DNA of 49,709 nt, taken from Phoronis australis. Its lineage: Eukaryota > Phoronida > Phoronidae. Below the pieces are notes generated by a model. It ran no database searches, was not told the origin of the DNA, and saw only the letters and a list, made by a program, of their open reading frames with translations. The DNA is taken from NCBI GenBank assembly GCA_002633005.1, contig NMRA01000309.1:354682-404390 (forward strand). Direction: 5' to 3'. The first letter of the stretch is position 1. Each line of letters begins with the position of its first letter. Both the position numbers and the translations under genes were made by a program. Positions 36,827-46,533 of the stretch are shown piece by piece.

Positions 36827-37490
36827 CAGACATAGTCTTAATGCATTTCTTATGTTAGAGTAAAACAAGTGGTCAGATTAAACCCAGAGGAGTACAATGC
36901 TGGAGAACATAGGCAGTATAACGACTTTGATAATATGCATGCAAACTTCTATGCGGACCTCAGTGGACAACCTTTAACGCTTCGATAACAAACCCAGCAA
37001 TGGTCGCACAGAAAAGGTTAAGCCTGTGACAATAGTATAACAGAGAACTAGAAATGACACGACTTCCTTAAACCTGTTCTACACCATACTCTCTAATCAA
37101 TGACAAACTTGATTTAGAGCTCAGGTCTGGACTTAATCCTTACTCAGAGGTTATTCCTGGGCTAAACAGAACTGGAAGGTCGTTATAGTGCGGCCATTGA
37201 TGCCAAGTGCATAAAATGACTGGACCTAACGAGCCAACTTGTTGAACCTGGTCTCGAGCACAAATAAACTGCCATGATCAGAAGTTACATCAAATGTTTG
37301 TAAAGAACAAGTTGAGACCAATTTCATATATGCAAGCGGTCTAAATTAGAAGTAATTTTTCATAAAGGTGGGCAACATTAACTAGTCAGGTCCTAGTACT
37401 AGTAGTGACCTCTCTGGCACACCTCACGTACTGTTACAAATACAAGAGCATCATTTATAGAGTAGCTACTTCGTTTTCTCAACTCATCTT
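36827..37490. other. region upstream of the receptor; probable non-coding exon or intron
   Basis: Must contain or be intron sequence if the acceptor at 37503 is used. Donor-like AAAAG|GTTAAG (GT at 37017-37018) and AAAG|GTGGGC (near 37367) are weak candidates. Nothing decisive. Confidence 0.35.
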
Positions 37491-37504
37491 TGTATTGTTT
37501 TCAG
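37470..37504 (+). promoter_or_regulatory. 3' splice acceptor before the receptor start codon
   Basis: A pyrimidine-rich tract (CTCAACTCATCTTTG, TATTGTTTTCAG) ends in AG at 37503-37504, 14 bases before the ATG at 37519. The open frame extends upstream to 37405, but only from a GTG codon, and contains no ATG before 37519. The upstream part is therefore best read as intron, and the first coding Met as the true start. Confidence 0.65.
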
Positions 37505-37518
37505 AAACATTCTTTGAA

Positions 37519-38997
37519 ATGGCGAATTCGGCTAACGAAACATATGGTGATATCGGAGAAGAACTCATCAATACCACATCATCATCGTGGACGCTTAGCT
37601 GCAGGTGCTTCTCACCAGAAAATTTAAACAAAATGTGGGCTACCCTCAGAAATAGACTAATTGAAAAAACAATGTCTCCCATTGTGATCACAGTGTTGCT
37701 TAGCATCTATTGGTTGCTTGGGACACTTGGCAATGCACTGGTTATTTATGTGTTTGGAAAAAAGATAAAGCAACGTACGTCAGCACGATGTTTCATAATC
37801 ACGCTCGCTGTTTTGGATTTCCTAGTTTGCCTCCTAGTCATTCCAGGCGAGCTCTTTGACTTGTGGTTTTTCCCATTTGGAGCCGACTTTGTGTGCAAGG
37901 GGTATGAGTGGATGCGTCAGAGCATGATCCCCGTCACAGCGTTCATACTGGGCGCCATTGCATTTGACCGCTACTTTCTCATCTGCAAGGCACCAGCGAC
38001 CATCATCACACCGAGAATTGCCAAGATTATCATAGCAGCACTGGTGGTTATCGGTGCATCAATGGCCATATTGCCAACATTGGCGTTCTCGGTCTACGTG
38101 CAGCGCGGGCCGACATGTAACAAACTCTGTTACTACGGACAGTGCAAGACCAACTATCACCTGATCGGTCCTCATATGGTGAGTCACTACTTTTCCCTCC
38201 TCACCACCATGTACGCCATTGTAACCGTGACCATCAGCATCTTATACGCGTTGGTGTTTGTTGCAGTACGCCGTCGTAGTCAGCGGTGGGGCCACAACCG
38301 TTTGAGTGTGGCAAGGCAGGTTGTCAGCTACCACGTGTCTAAGTGCGACAATTCGACAGTGACCACTAATATTCGCACCAAGACCAGACCGTCCAAGACA
38401 GAGCAGTGTGATGATCTCATCAATGGCAATGACCCACAGACGAAGTTAATACCAGAAGACCACCACAAAGAGACCAACAAATACGAACCCGAGGCCAATG
38501 GGAAGCTGAAGCCAACATCAAACAACAAAGTAGCGATGACTATAGAATTGGCAGAGGATGAGGAAGGCTACTGCGATGATGACAGCATAGGGACAAAGCT
38601 TTCCTCCCTCGCCGACAACACCACGGAGACGCAACCCACTACTCCCCTGACAGTCGACCCAAAGGACACAGAGCAGGATACAGCCAACAGCGAAGACGCG
38701 TCACACACTCGTCACCGCAGTAGTCCCGAAGTAAAAACAGCTCAAATCTTATGTTTGGTGACAGCATGCTTCGTGCTGGCCTACCTTCCACTGTTTTTGG
38801 TATACTACTTGAACATACAGGACTCGAGGCAGGTGCACCCACTTCACAATAAGAATGTAGGCATGGCATTACTGTATGTTATTCACTACACTAATCACGT
38901 AGTCAACCCATTTATCTACGGCTTCATGAACAGACACTTTAAGTCAGAAGTGAAAAAGATGATCACTGCTTGTCGTAACCGCAGAGCTCGCTTTTGA
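37519..38997 (+). CDS. orphan class A (rhodopsin-like) G-protein-coupled receptor, single coding exon
   Basis: A plasma-membrane seven-helix receptor of 492 residues that should signal through heterotrimeric G proteins; the ligand is unknown. N-terminus: sequons N6-E-T and N18-T-T, no cleaved signal peptide. TM1 about 53-79 with G71-N72 (GN1.50); TM2 91-113 with LAVLD, D100 (D2.50); C126 (3.25) for the conserved disulfide; TM3 to D150-R151-Y152; TM4 166-190; Cys-rich loop 2 (C200, C204, C209); TM5 222-251; third loop about 155 residues (251-405), hydrophilic with acidic run 345-355; TM6 406-432 with F418 and P424; TM7 446-470 with N463-P464-FIY; tail RHFKSEV and a basic end. Position 3.32 is R133, not the Asp of amine receptors, and 6.48 is Tyr, so amine binding is unlikely. 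The FILGAIAFDRYFLIC pattern resembles expanded orphan/peptide-like receptors of marine invertebrates. ATG 37519 has G at -3 and +4 and follows a splice acceptor. Visibly G+C-richer than its flanks; intact. Confidence 0.93.
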   Translation: MANSANETYGDIGEELINTTSSSWTLSCRCFSPENLNKMWATLRNRLIEKTMSPIVITVLLSIYWLLGTLGNALVIYVFGKKIKQRTSARCFIITLAVLDFLVCLLVIPGELFDLWFFPFGADFVCKGYEWMRQSMIPVTAFILGAIAFDRYFLICKAPATIITPRIAKIIIAALVVIGASMAILPTLAFSVYVQRGPTCNKLCYYGQCKTNYHLIGPHMVSHYFSLLTTMYAIVTVTISILYALVFVAVRRRSQRWGHNRLSVARQVVSYHVSKCDNSTVTTNIRTKTRPSKTEQCDDLINGNDPQTKLIPEDHHKETNKYEPEANGKLKPTSNNKVAMTIELAEDEEGYCDDDSIGTKLSSLADNTTETQPTTPLTVDPKDTEQDTANSEDASHTRHRSSPEVKTAQILCLVTACFVLAYLPLFLVYYLNIQDSRQVHPLHNKNVGMALLYVIHYTNHVVNPFIYGFMNRHFKSEVKKMITACRNRRARF

Positions 38998-39067
38998 GCA
39001 AGAACTATGTAAAAGTAATGAGCTAAATGCCCTTTTGGGTAAGACACTTAAAGGGGTCCTGTGTTAT

Positions 39068-39113
39068 GAGAACCAGTTTTCCCCACTAAATAACGGGTAT
39101 CAAACTGGTTCTC
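39068..39113. repeat. 12-bp perfect inverted repeat after the receptor gene
   Basis: GAGAACCAGTTT (39068-39079) pairs perfectly with AAACTGGTTCTC (39102-39113) across 22 bases. There is no T tract as in a bacterial terminator, and in an animal genome this is simply a hairpin, probably in the 3' untranslated region. Confidence 0.7.
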
Positions 39114-39132
39114 AAAATACGGGGACCTAGCC

Positions 39133-39514
39133 AAGGTACCTAAACTGCACGGTCAACGGACTCATAAACACGGGCACGGACGCATGAACACGACTCACGT
39201 ACCTGTAAGCACCATCCACTGACTCAAAACACGGGAACGGACTCGCAAAACACGATCCACGCACCCAAATACACGAGACACTGACTCATATTCCTGAGGA
39301 AACACGGTTAACAAACCACCAAACACGGTTTGCAGACAAAATGGAGATGTCAGCTGACCCACCGTGTCCCGTGTATTTGGGTGCGTGGATCGTGTTTTAC
39401 GAGTCCGTTCCCGTGTTTGTAAGTCAGTGGACGGTGTTTGCAGGTCCGTGAGTCGTGTTCATGCATCCGTGGGCCATGTTTATTAGTCCGTTAACCATGT
39501 AGTTTAGGTACCTT
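39133..39514. repeat. large foldback: 150-base inverted repeat downstream of the receptor
   Basis: Left arm 39133-39281 begins AAGGTACCTAAACT; right arm 39364-39514 ends AGTTTAGGTACCTT. Read on the opposite strand the right arm follows the left throughout, with roughly one difference per eight bases and very few indels; the loop is 82 bases. Inside each arm short phrases recur (ACACGGGAACGGACTCG, CATGAACACGACTCAC, CGATCCACGCACCCAAATAC), so the arm is itself made of related subrepeats. It is likely a foldback element. If transcribed in the receptor 3' untranslated region it would form long imperfect dsRNA, a typical substrate of ADAR editing. No target duplication seen. Confidence 0.9.
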
Positions 39515-39553
39515 TCCAGCTGTTGGTGATTATTGCATTCAACTGTACAAAAT

Positions 39554-39559
39554 ATTAAA
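39554..39559 (+). other. possible poly(A) signal (ATTAAA)
   Basis: ATTAAA lies 557 bases after the receptor stop codon and just beyond the foldback. The first canonical AATAAA downstream is at 39910-39915. Use of either would place the whole foldback in the 3' untranslated region. No expressed sequence is available to choose. Confidence 0.25.
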
Positions 39560-40576
39560 CCAATCTAATATCCTGTGGTACAACAGTATTATGTAACTTA
39601 TTTATTTATTTATTCAATTAGTTAAGGGACAGTTAATTGGAGGTAACTGTTCAAGCTTTAAATGTCGGCTATAGTACCTGTATTTGCCTAGGTTAATGCC
39701 CACCTTTACCTAAATGCCTGACCCTTGAATTTTCCAAATGTTGTTCAGAGAACATTCAGTTACGCCCCTACCACAATTAATACACTTAGGATTTTAAAGA
39801 TGCTATGTCTCATTTAAACTGTGAATATTTAAATTTGTAGCAAGCACCACCCATTGACCTCCTGAAAAACTGTGTGTACAAGTATAATCAGAAACAGAAG
39901 CAATTTGTAAATAAATTCCGATTTCAAAGAAAACTCCAAAACTGATACACTTAAAATAAATGTGAACATATAAAAAACCTAGTAATTCCAAACATTACAC
40001 AATCGCCATTTGATGGTGAAATAAAAAATATAAAAACTGTGCCTTGTTTCATTAGGGTAACAACAATTCTGTGGGGGTTTCCCAGGGATTTCTGTGTCAT
40101 CCATAGAAATGAGGACGAGAAGTGGTGTACATATACCTAGATATATAGCACTATCAGAGACGCAAACTGGCGTAACGTTGAATATTGTCCAAGGTAATGG
40201 CAAAATGAAATTACACAATGAAATCAAGGCTTTCATTGTAGCCAATGTGAGGAGTGTCAACCGAGTAGGTGAATAAACTAAGTTTTATGCTTTCTTTGTT
40301 CCCATCAGCTTTTCATCCACCATCATGAAATAATACCATACTCATTTACATAAAAATTCTGCGAAAACGAGACTTTCGTCAGATTGTAATGGTAACTGGT
40401 TCTTGGACGGCTTCCGGACCCGAGGTTGTTTGAAAATTAGTATTTCATTTGCATATTCACAATTTAATGAGACTACACATCTTTAATACTTGTTAGTGTC
40501 CACATGAACAGACATCTTAGGAGAATTTCAGAACTCAAGTCCAATATACTACTCAATTTCTGCAGCATTTTTAAAA
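39560..40576. other. unassigned DNA
   Basis: Contains a TTTATTTATTTATTC run at 39600-39613. Frames at 39979-40260 (minus) and 40094-40276 (plus) overlap and are not recognisable. Confidence 0.5.
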
Positions 40577-40811
40577 AATAATTGCAGGCAGTCTGATACA
40601 CGTTGTACCAGACGTGCGCAGGCCTCACATGTGGGCCCATTGCACTGATCACCTGGAAATATTTTTATGCTTTATTAATATATGGTTAAAACCGAGCTGA
40701 GGAGCTAGAAACCTGGCTCAAGGGTTTAGCAGTGTGACCTGGTGTTACTTGAACCCACAACCTCGAGTAAAGAAAGCGGGTACTTAATCAACCAGGCCAC
40801 ACTGCCTCCTC
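40577..40811 (-). mobile_element. tRNA-derived SINE
   Basis: On the minus strand a 77-base tRNA-like head (40805 down to 40729) has a perfect 8-base acceptor-type stem GCAGTGTG/CACACTGC, an A box TGGCCTGGTTGA and a B box GGTTCAAGTAA. These are close to the RNA polymerase III consensus TRGCNNAGYNGG and GGTTCGANTCC. It is followed by a non-tRNA body and a tail with a 9-base-pair hairpin (GTCTGGTAC ... GTATCAGAC), then AATTATTTTTTAAA at the end. The tail alone recurs at 22948-23014. The B box is decayed at its last bases and the anticodon loop is degenerate, so this is not a working tRNA gene. Confidence 0.8.
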
Positions 40812-41042
40812 TGCAGCATTTACCCAGAATGCTTTTTACCCATCAGATGTTTATTCTAGACTTATACTATTCAATACAACCATGTCAATCACTACTTCAT
40901 ATTACATTAAAATTATAATTTCATTTGTTAATGCAAATCTGTCAGATTTTAACCGTGATGATTTCCAATGATGAAACCAAGAAATTTGATAAGCTGGATT
41001 AAATCATCTGCCTGCGAGAGTCAGACATTTAAATGTTAAATT
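40812..41042. other. unassigned DNA
   Basis: Nothing recognised. Confidence 0.4.
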
Positions 41043-41103
41043 GAAGATGCATTTCGCCTGTTTAGCTGACTAAAAACGAAACTCGAATTGAGATTTTCAC
41101 TCT
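41043..41103 (+). repeat. short dispersed repeat paired with 30170-30235
   Basis: See the phrases listed for the 30170 copy; this one carries GAAACTCGAATTGAG in place of GAAAATCCATTACG. Confidence 0.45.
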
Positions 41104-41883
41104 CATCAAATCGGTCAGACGATATTCTTTACCGAGATAGGATTCTATTTGTGTAACCAATAAGAACATCAAAACTATCAACAACTCAAGAAAACACTTC
41201 AGAGTTTGTTGGGAATGACCAACCCCAAAATAGCGAATTCAAAAATAGCTCATGTAAGTAATACCAGTGACATAAGCTACAGGTTCATTTGGAAACAATT
41301 CAAGGTTGGATGACCAAGGTAATGTCTGAATACAACTCTTGTGGACATTAATGCAAATCAGTTATTTAGATAAATTGGCTGCACCCAACTTAACGTAGTT
41401 TTTAAATCTCAAGCTCAGCTTAAACGCCCACTTTCTGATTTTCGAGTTCCTCCGTACATTAATGTCCTCGGATACACTGAGTATACAAGGGAAACAAGCC
41501 TCTAATGTGTAGGTTAAGGTTACCTCAATCAACTTTTAACCTGTCGGTAAGAACATAAGAGAAACGCATGTTTTTTCCAGGAAACAATGGACTAATTGAA
41601 TATAATGTTCATATTTTGCATGTAAAAGCGCATTGACTGATGCGTTTCCAACCATAATGGAACTGTTAGGTGTTATTACAGTTTTGAAGACCAGGAAGTC
41701 ACACAATGTGACGAGTATGTTGTAGTTCTTTATGGAAACAATAAATCATCTATTGCTAAGTGGTTGATTACACAGAAATGACACAGGTCAGGCCAAGTCA
41801 ACTGTAGTCAACAAATAAACTGACAGCATGTTGACACCAGTTTTAATTCCACCCACAGTATAATCTTCACAAACTTTGCGTGT
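41104..41883. other. unassigned DNA
   Basis: Nothing recognised. Confidence 0.45.
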
Positions 41884-42010
41884 GTTCAGTAACGCTAGGA
41901 CCTATGCTAGGACCTAGCTAAAATCTAGCTAAAGACACGTGATCTCATTTAAAATACATGGCAATATCTCACGTAGTCTTGATTTTAGCGAGGTCCTAGC
42001 GTTACTGAAC
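41884..42010. mobile_element. 127-bp palindromic MITE with perfect 20-bp terminal inverted repeats
   Basis: GTTCAGTAACGCTAGGACCT at 41884-41903 is the exact reverse complement of 41991-42010. Interior arms also pair (GCTAAAATCTAGCTAAAGAC with GTCTTGATTTTAGC), leaving a small centre, so nearly the whole element can fold. Left-side units GCTAGGACCT and CTAGCTAAAATCTAGCTAAA are tandem-like. No coding capacity. A target duplication was not evident in the flanks (GCGTGT / GGGCGG). Perfect termini suggest it is young or mobilised recently. Confidence 0.85.
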
Positions 42011-44127
42011 GGGCGGCTGTTCTAGTCTAGAACACAGCACAGTAAGGCATATTCCACAACATTAAAGTTGAGTAAGTTCTTATTGATAAGTCTGTGTGTT
42101 CTGCCAAATATCTATAAAACTATAGATTTCAACCCAGTAAAAGTACATATTTTATAGCAGACAGAATGCACAATTTGACTTTCGACTTCATACCAATAGC
42201 GATGACGTGAACGCGAAGTAGGTTGAAAATTGCCAAATGTTTTTAGAAACGAGTTTTGTGCCTAAAACGATCCACCGTAAATCACTGAATCATGTCCAGT
42301 AAGTATAGTGACATGGCGCTGTGGCATAACACTGCATTATGTGGGTTACGTGAAGCCTGCATGCACGTCATTAGCGCAAAGTTAACCCATGAGACAAATT
42401 TTTTTCACGTTTACAAAATATCCATGAATACAACTGCACCTTGTTTAGCATTGCTGTTTAGTTCCTGCTATACATTAGCAGAGTTAAGAGCATGCAAATA
42501 CGTCTTTAAAGTTTCAACACCAGGTGGCAATAATTTGAATAAAAAACATAATTTACAGTTTATATAAGCCATTTCCATTACCATAAACTAAACCACAGTT
42601 AAAGCACACACAACTGAAATGAAGCATGCAAAGAAATCTAATTCCTACTGATGGTACTTGTTCCAAATGTTTAAGAAAGGCGGTTGTAAATTGTTAATGA
42701 GGAAAGGCAAAATGAACCGTGACATCTGGCAAAGGTTTTACAATTTACCTGGAACCAACATTATTCACGACCCTGGCCCTCTGATATGAGAAATGAAATT
42801 ACATTCAAGTTTACATCAAAGCAGACCATCATCTGCATCGTTAAAAAAATAACCCCGTTTTTGCCAAAGGTTCACATTGCTTAATTCAAAAAGAACAAGA
42901 GCTATTGAAATATAAACATTTTGCATATATCTAAAAGGCAACTCGCAAACACCTTTAGTCTAATTTGTAACCTGTGGCCTTTAACTATGAGTAGAATCCT
43001 AAATCTATTACTCTTCAACCCAAAAAACTTGGCAGGGGAGAATCAAAGCAAACCATAGCCGGTTCAGTTTCTAACCTCAGTTCTGAATGGGCAACTGAAT
43101 TACCTCTGTGAACCTCATACTTGAGTAGAACACTATTGGGTCAGAGAAAAAAGAACATGGAAATCGTGTGATTTCCGCATGATGCATGAGAGAGCGAGGA
43201 CAACACGTTACTGATGGTTGAGCAATGAAAATATGCGCAAGAGTATCACTGTGAAACATGGCATGGCACTTGGCCGTCATTGAGAATTGCGCACACGCTA
43301 CCTGATTCTTTTGTCTCGTCTCAATGGACCTCCACGACAAACATGATCAGCATAAAGAAACTAAGTAATGAACAACTATTATCAGCTAAACAGTGATCAA
43401 CGGTGATCCAGAAAACCCACCCGAAACGTAAAAGCAAAACCAGACAAGTTGTCAAGCACGAAAATAGACCATGAGGATCCTTTATCGTAGTGCTGTTTAA
43501 TTAGAACTAAAAATGGTTGCCAATAGCAACATCACTGACAAAAATATATTAAGCTAATTACTCTCATCAGGACATTGATTTCCAAAACGTCCTGAATAGA
43601 AGGAAACATTCCAGAACACGGACTTTATGGTGAAACTTTGATCATGGTGACATATATCTCAATGAGTGAATGAAAATGTCTAAGTGTGAACAAATGTAGA
43701 AAAAAGACACTGTGCTTATGTCTGGTGATTGCTGAAGTTGTTATTCAGTAATGATTTTCTACACTTTGTGGATAATGATCTAAAATATGCGACATTTTAT
43801 GAATGTCATCATTGTACATCCTAATGAAATGTCATGCAGATAGTGTGTATTAGTTTCGGATGACAGCTTCCATGGAATGTCAAGAATCACTGTGAACCCT
43901 GCCATTAGTGAAAGATAAAGAGGGGAAACAATGTGACCACTTGCAGATTGCAGAATCTTGTTTTAACCACCAATTTTGCCATACATGAGCTAGGGACTTG
44001 TTTAAACAGCAATTACAACAGAATGGTATTTTTGACGTGAAAACAAAATGTCATACAGTGAAATTCAAGATGAAGCAACTTTCACAATATGGTAATTTCA
44101 TTCCACAGAATGACATTTTATCCAATG
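42011..44127. other. gene-poor DNA
   Basis: No gene or repeat family recognised in 2.1 kb. The frames 42292-42567 (plus) and 43077-43340 (minus) have no recognisable domain. CACCAGGTGGCA at 42520 is an imperfect CTCF-like string. Confidence 0.45.
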
Positions 44128-44211
44128 AGCAACGCTGAGCATTGAAATGTGCCCACGAGGGTAATGCAAATGGTGTGCTTTTAGGGTTATTTATTTGTAT
44201 CATAAAAATGG

Positions 44212-44225
44212 CCACTAGATGGCGC
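44212..44225 (+). promoter_or_regulatory. CTCF-like motif in a type-C monomer
   Basis: CCACTAGATGGCGC, a full match to CCASYAGRKGGCRS. Near matches with one mismatch follow at 44308-44321, 44585-44598, 45281-45294, 45442-45455 and 45572-45585, giving an array of same-orientation sites roughly every 140 bases or its multiples. Confidence 0.35.
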
Positions 44226-44715
44226 AAAAACAGGAACATGCCATATTTCATATAAATCTCTAAAGGAATTTCAGAGCAACAAAGGAAAACAGAATAAAAT
44301 GAAATTGCCACTAGTGGGCACAGTGTCCGTTGGATCTGCTTGAAAGTCGTCATCTGTTGTTAACTTCATATAAATACACTTACTTAATTTAATAAAGATC
44401 CTGCAGTGGGTTTAGGAGATACAACTATGGGCGAAAAACAAAACTACCACTAGGAGGTGCCATAGTAGTCAGTCACCATTATCAAAGGTCGTCTTCACAC
44501 TGAGAACATGTATGCCAATTTTCAAATGATTTGGTCGATACAGGGGTGGACGCCAATAACAAGATTTGAAAACAGCAAAAATGGCCACTAGGTGGTGCAA
44601 AATACCTCGATTCCATCCAAAAATAGAAAGATAGCGTCATCACACCAATAGATGCCTATATTTTATGAAAATCTGTCGAGGACCTTTGAAGATACAGAGT
44701 AAAAAACTAAAATTG

Positions 44716-44729
44716 CCACTAGGGGGCAC
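44716..44729 (+). promoter_or_regulatory. CTCF-like motif in a type-A monomer
   Basis: CCACTAGGGGGCAC, a full match to CCASYAGRKGGCRS and the closest to the usual vertebrate core in this element. Confidence 0.35.
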
Positions 44730-45710
44730 AGCAGTACTCAGATCTGTCCGAAAGTCATCGTCGCCCATAGTCAACATCATATAAATATACTAGTTAAATT
44801 AAGTAAAGATCCTGCAAACAGTTTAGAAGATACAGCCATAAGCCAAAAAAACTGCCACTAAGAGGCGCCCCAATAGACGAAGTCATTAGACAATCATCTT
44901 CAGTCGTCCACTTCATAGTAAAAACATATATGCCAATTTTCATAATTATCCTGAATACGGTTTGGTTGATAGACGAGTGGACGCCAAAAATGGCCACTAG
45001 GTGATGCAAACTAAGTCGAATTCACCTGAAAACAGAGAGATAGCGACACCTCATTCATAGATGTCTATATTTAAACTTTTATAAAAATACGTTCAGGACT
45101 TTTGAAGATATAGAGGTAAACGTAAAAAAAATAAAATTGCCACTAAGTGGCAAACTGGTAGTCAAATCTGTCCGAAAGTTGTCGTCGTCCGTTGTTACCA
45201 TCATATGAATATACTTACTAAATTTCATAAAGATCTTGCGAACGGTTTATGAGATACAGCCATAGGCGCAAAAAAAACTGCCACTAGGAGGCGCCACAGT
45301 AGTCAAAGTCATTGGAAAATCATCGTCAGACGTCCACTTCATAGCAAGAACATAAATGCTAATTTTCACAATCATCCTTTGAGCGGTTAGGTTGATAGTG
45401 GGGTGGACGCAAAAAAACAAACTCGAAAACAGTAAAAACGGCCACTAGGTGGTGCAAAACTACATCGAATCCATAAGAAAACAGGAGGATAGCGTGCCTA
45501 CATACCAAATTTCTTGAAAAACCGTTTAGGTCTTTTGAAGATACAAAGGTAAACGTAAAAAACTAAAATTGCCACTAGGAGGCGCACCGGTAGTCGGATC
45601 CGTCCAAAAGTTTGCTCATGCCGTCCCATTCATGAAAGCAACATATGTGCCAAATTTCATGAATGTAAGTCAAAGAGTTTTGGTGATAGAGCAGCGGACG
45701 CCAGACATCG

Positions 45711-45778
45711 GGCGGACGGACACCGCACGGACGGACACCGCACGGACGGACGGACGGACGGATGGACGGACGGATGGA
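45711..45778. repeat. ACGG microsatellite
   Basis: Begins with two 15-base units (CACCGCACGGACGGA type), then GGAC tetranucleotides broken by two GGAT variants. It is the 3' portion of the composite element rather than an independent locus. Confidence 0.9.
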
Positions 45779-45840
45779 GATGACGGCATAATTCGTCCAC
45801 ATATAAATATGTGGGCGCATAAAAAAGAGTGAAATTTGAT

Positions 45841-46502
45841 GAAGTCACGAAAATGCATTCGCGCAAGGCACTGCCATGATTAAATGATGTTCTTTCTTTT
45901 CTTTAAATCCTTTGATTACAAAGTGTCTAAGCATATTACAGATGACACTTACAGTTGCTGTCAAATAGCAATTCTTTATGATGTTTTGCCTGGCAACTAA
46001 AGCCCATATTCGTATGGTTCATTATTACTTGGTGAACTATTTTTGCCAAGTAGGTTGCAAATTTCATCCTCTCGGTACGAAATTTAAACACAACATGTAG
46101 TTCTGAAAGAGCTGGAAGCCTTTGTTTTTCATCATGATTGAAGTCAGTATGGCAGACGTAGCAGCCATTTTATTTTTGAATTCAGATTCAAATGAACTTG
46201 AACATTTTTTCTCAGACTTACCGTATTTGAGTTATTTGACTTTCAATTTCAAAAAAGTGCAAAATTTGAAAAATTTCCAAAAATTTGTGGACTTTTGTGA
46301 AACCACTCTGTTAGAATTTTGTACGGGCTTTCAGATGTTTTTTCATTTTGTCACTACGTCTTGCTTGCGATTTATCCGGGATTTTCTGACGACACTATTC
46401 CTTTGTTGACTGATTTTTGCTGCACTTTTGTTGGTTTACCTTCTATTGAACAAGACTGCATTTCTTACTTATTTCTGACATCTTCATTCGTCATATGATT
46501 GC
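45841..46502. other. unassigned AT-rich DNA
   Basis: The 95-codon frame at 46122-46409 is Phe-rich because of T-rich DNA and shows no domain. Confidence 0.45.
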
Positions 46503-46503
46503 T

Positions 46504-46533
46504 ATCATCGTCATCATCATCATCATCATCATC
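46504..46533. repeat. ATC/CAT trinucleotide microsatellite
   Basis: About ten ATC units with one G substitution early (ATCATCGTCATC and onward). Confidence 0.9.

Larger units (their letters stand above)
44128..45840 (+). mobile_element. Pearl/HINE-like composite repeat, copy 2 (with ACGG tail and hairpin)
   Basis: Starts with the leader AGCAACGCTGAGCATTGAAATG shared with 13142. Monomers then alternate as C (44210), A (44306), B (44442), C (44583), A (44714), B (44853), C (44991), A (45137), B (45279), C (45440), A-like (45570). The A-to-A period is about 410-435 bases. After the last monomer comes GTGATAGAGCAGCGGACGCC, an ACGG microsatellite (45711-45778) and an 18-base palindromic hairpin CCACATATAAATATGTGG (45797-45814) close to the end. 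Leader, core repeats and ACGG array together match the known layout of Pearl elements. The terminal hairpin is in keeping with Helitron/Helentron-type ends, but no Rep/helicase gene or defined insertion site is present. All open frames here are repeat artefacts. Confidence 0.8.

Noticed and set aside
37405-37518. 38-residue N-terminal extension of the receptor, hydrophobic and signal-like
   Set aside because: It starts at GTG, has no ATG and is interrupted by a good splice acceptor; best read as intron.
39068-39113. Rho-independent terminator-like hairpin
   Set aside because: No T tract follows and the locus is eukaryotic, so the hairpin is annotated only as an inverted repeat.
40729-40805. 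Functional tRNA gene on the minus strand
   Set aside because: The B box ends in AA rather than CC, the anticodon arm is degenerate and a SINE body and tail follow directly.
45575-45866. Overlapping Arg/Pro/Ser-rich frames across the ACGG array
   Set aside because: All frames of the same microsatellite are open; pure repeat translation.
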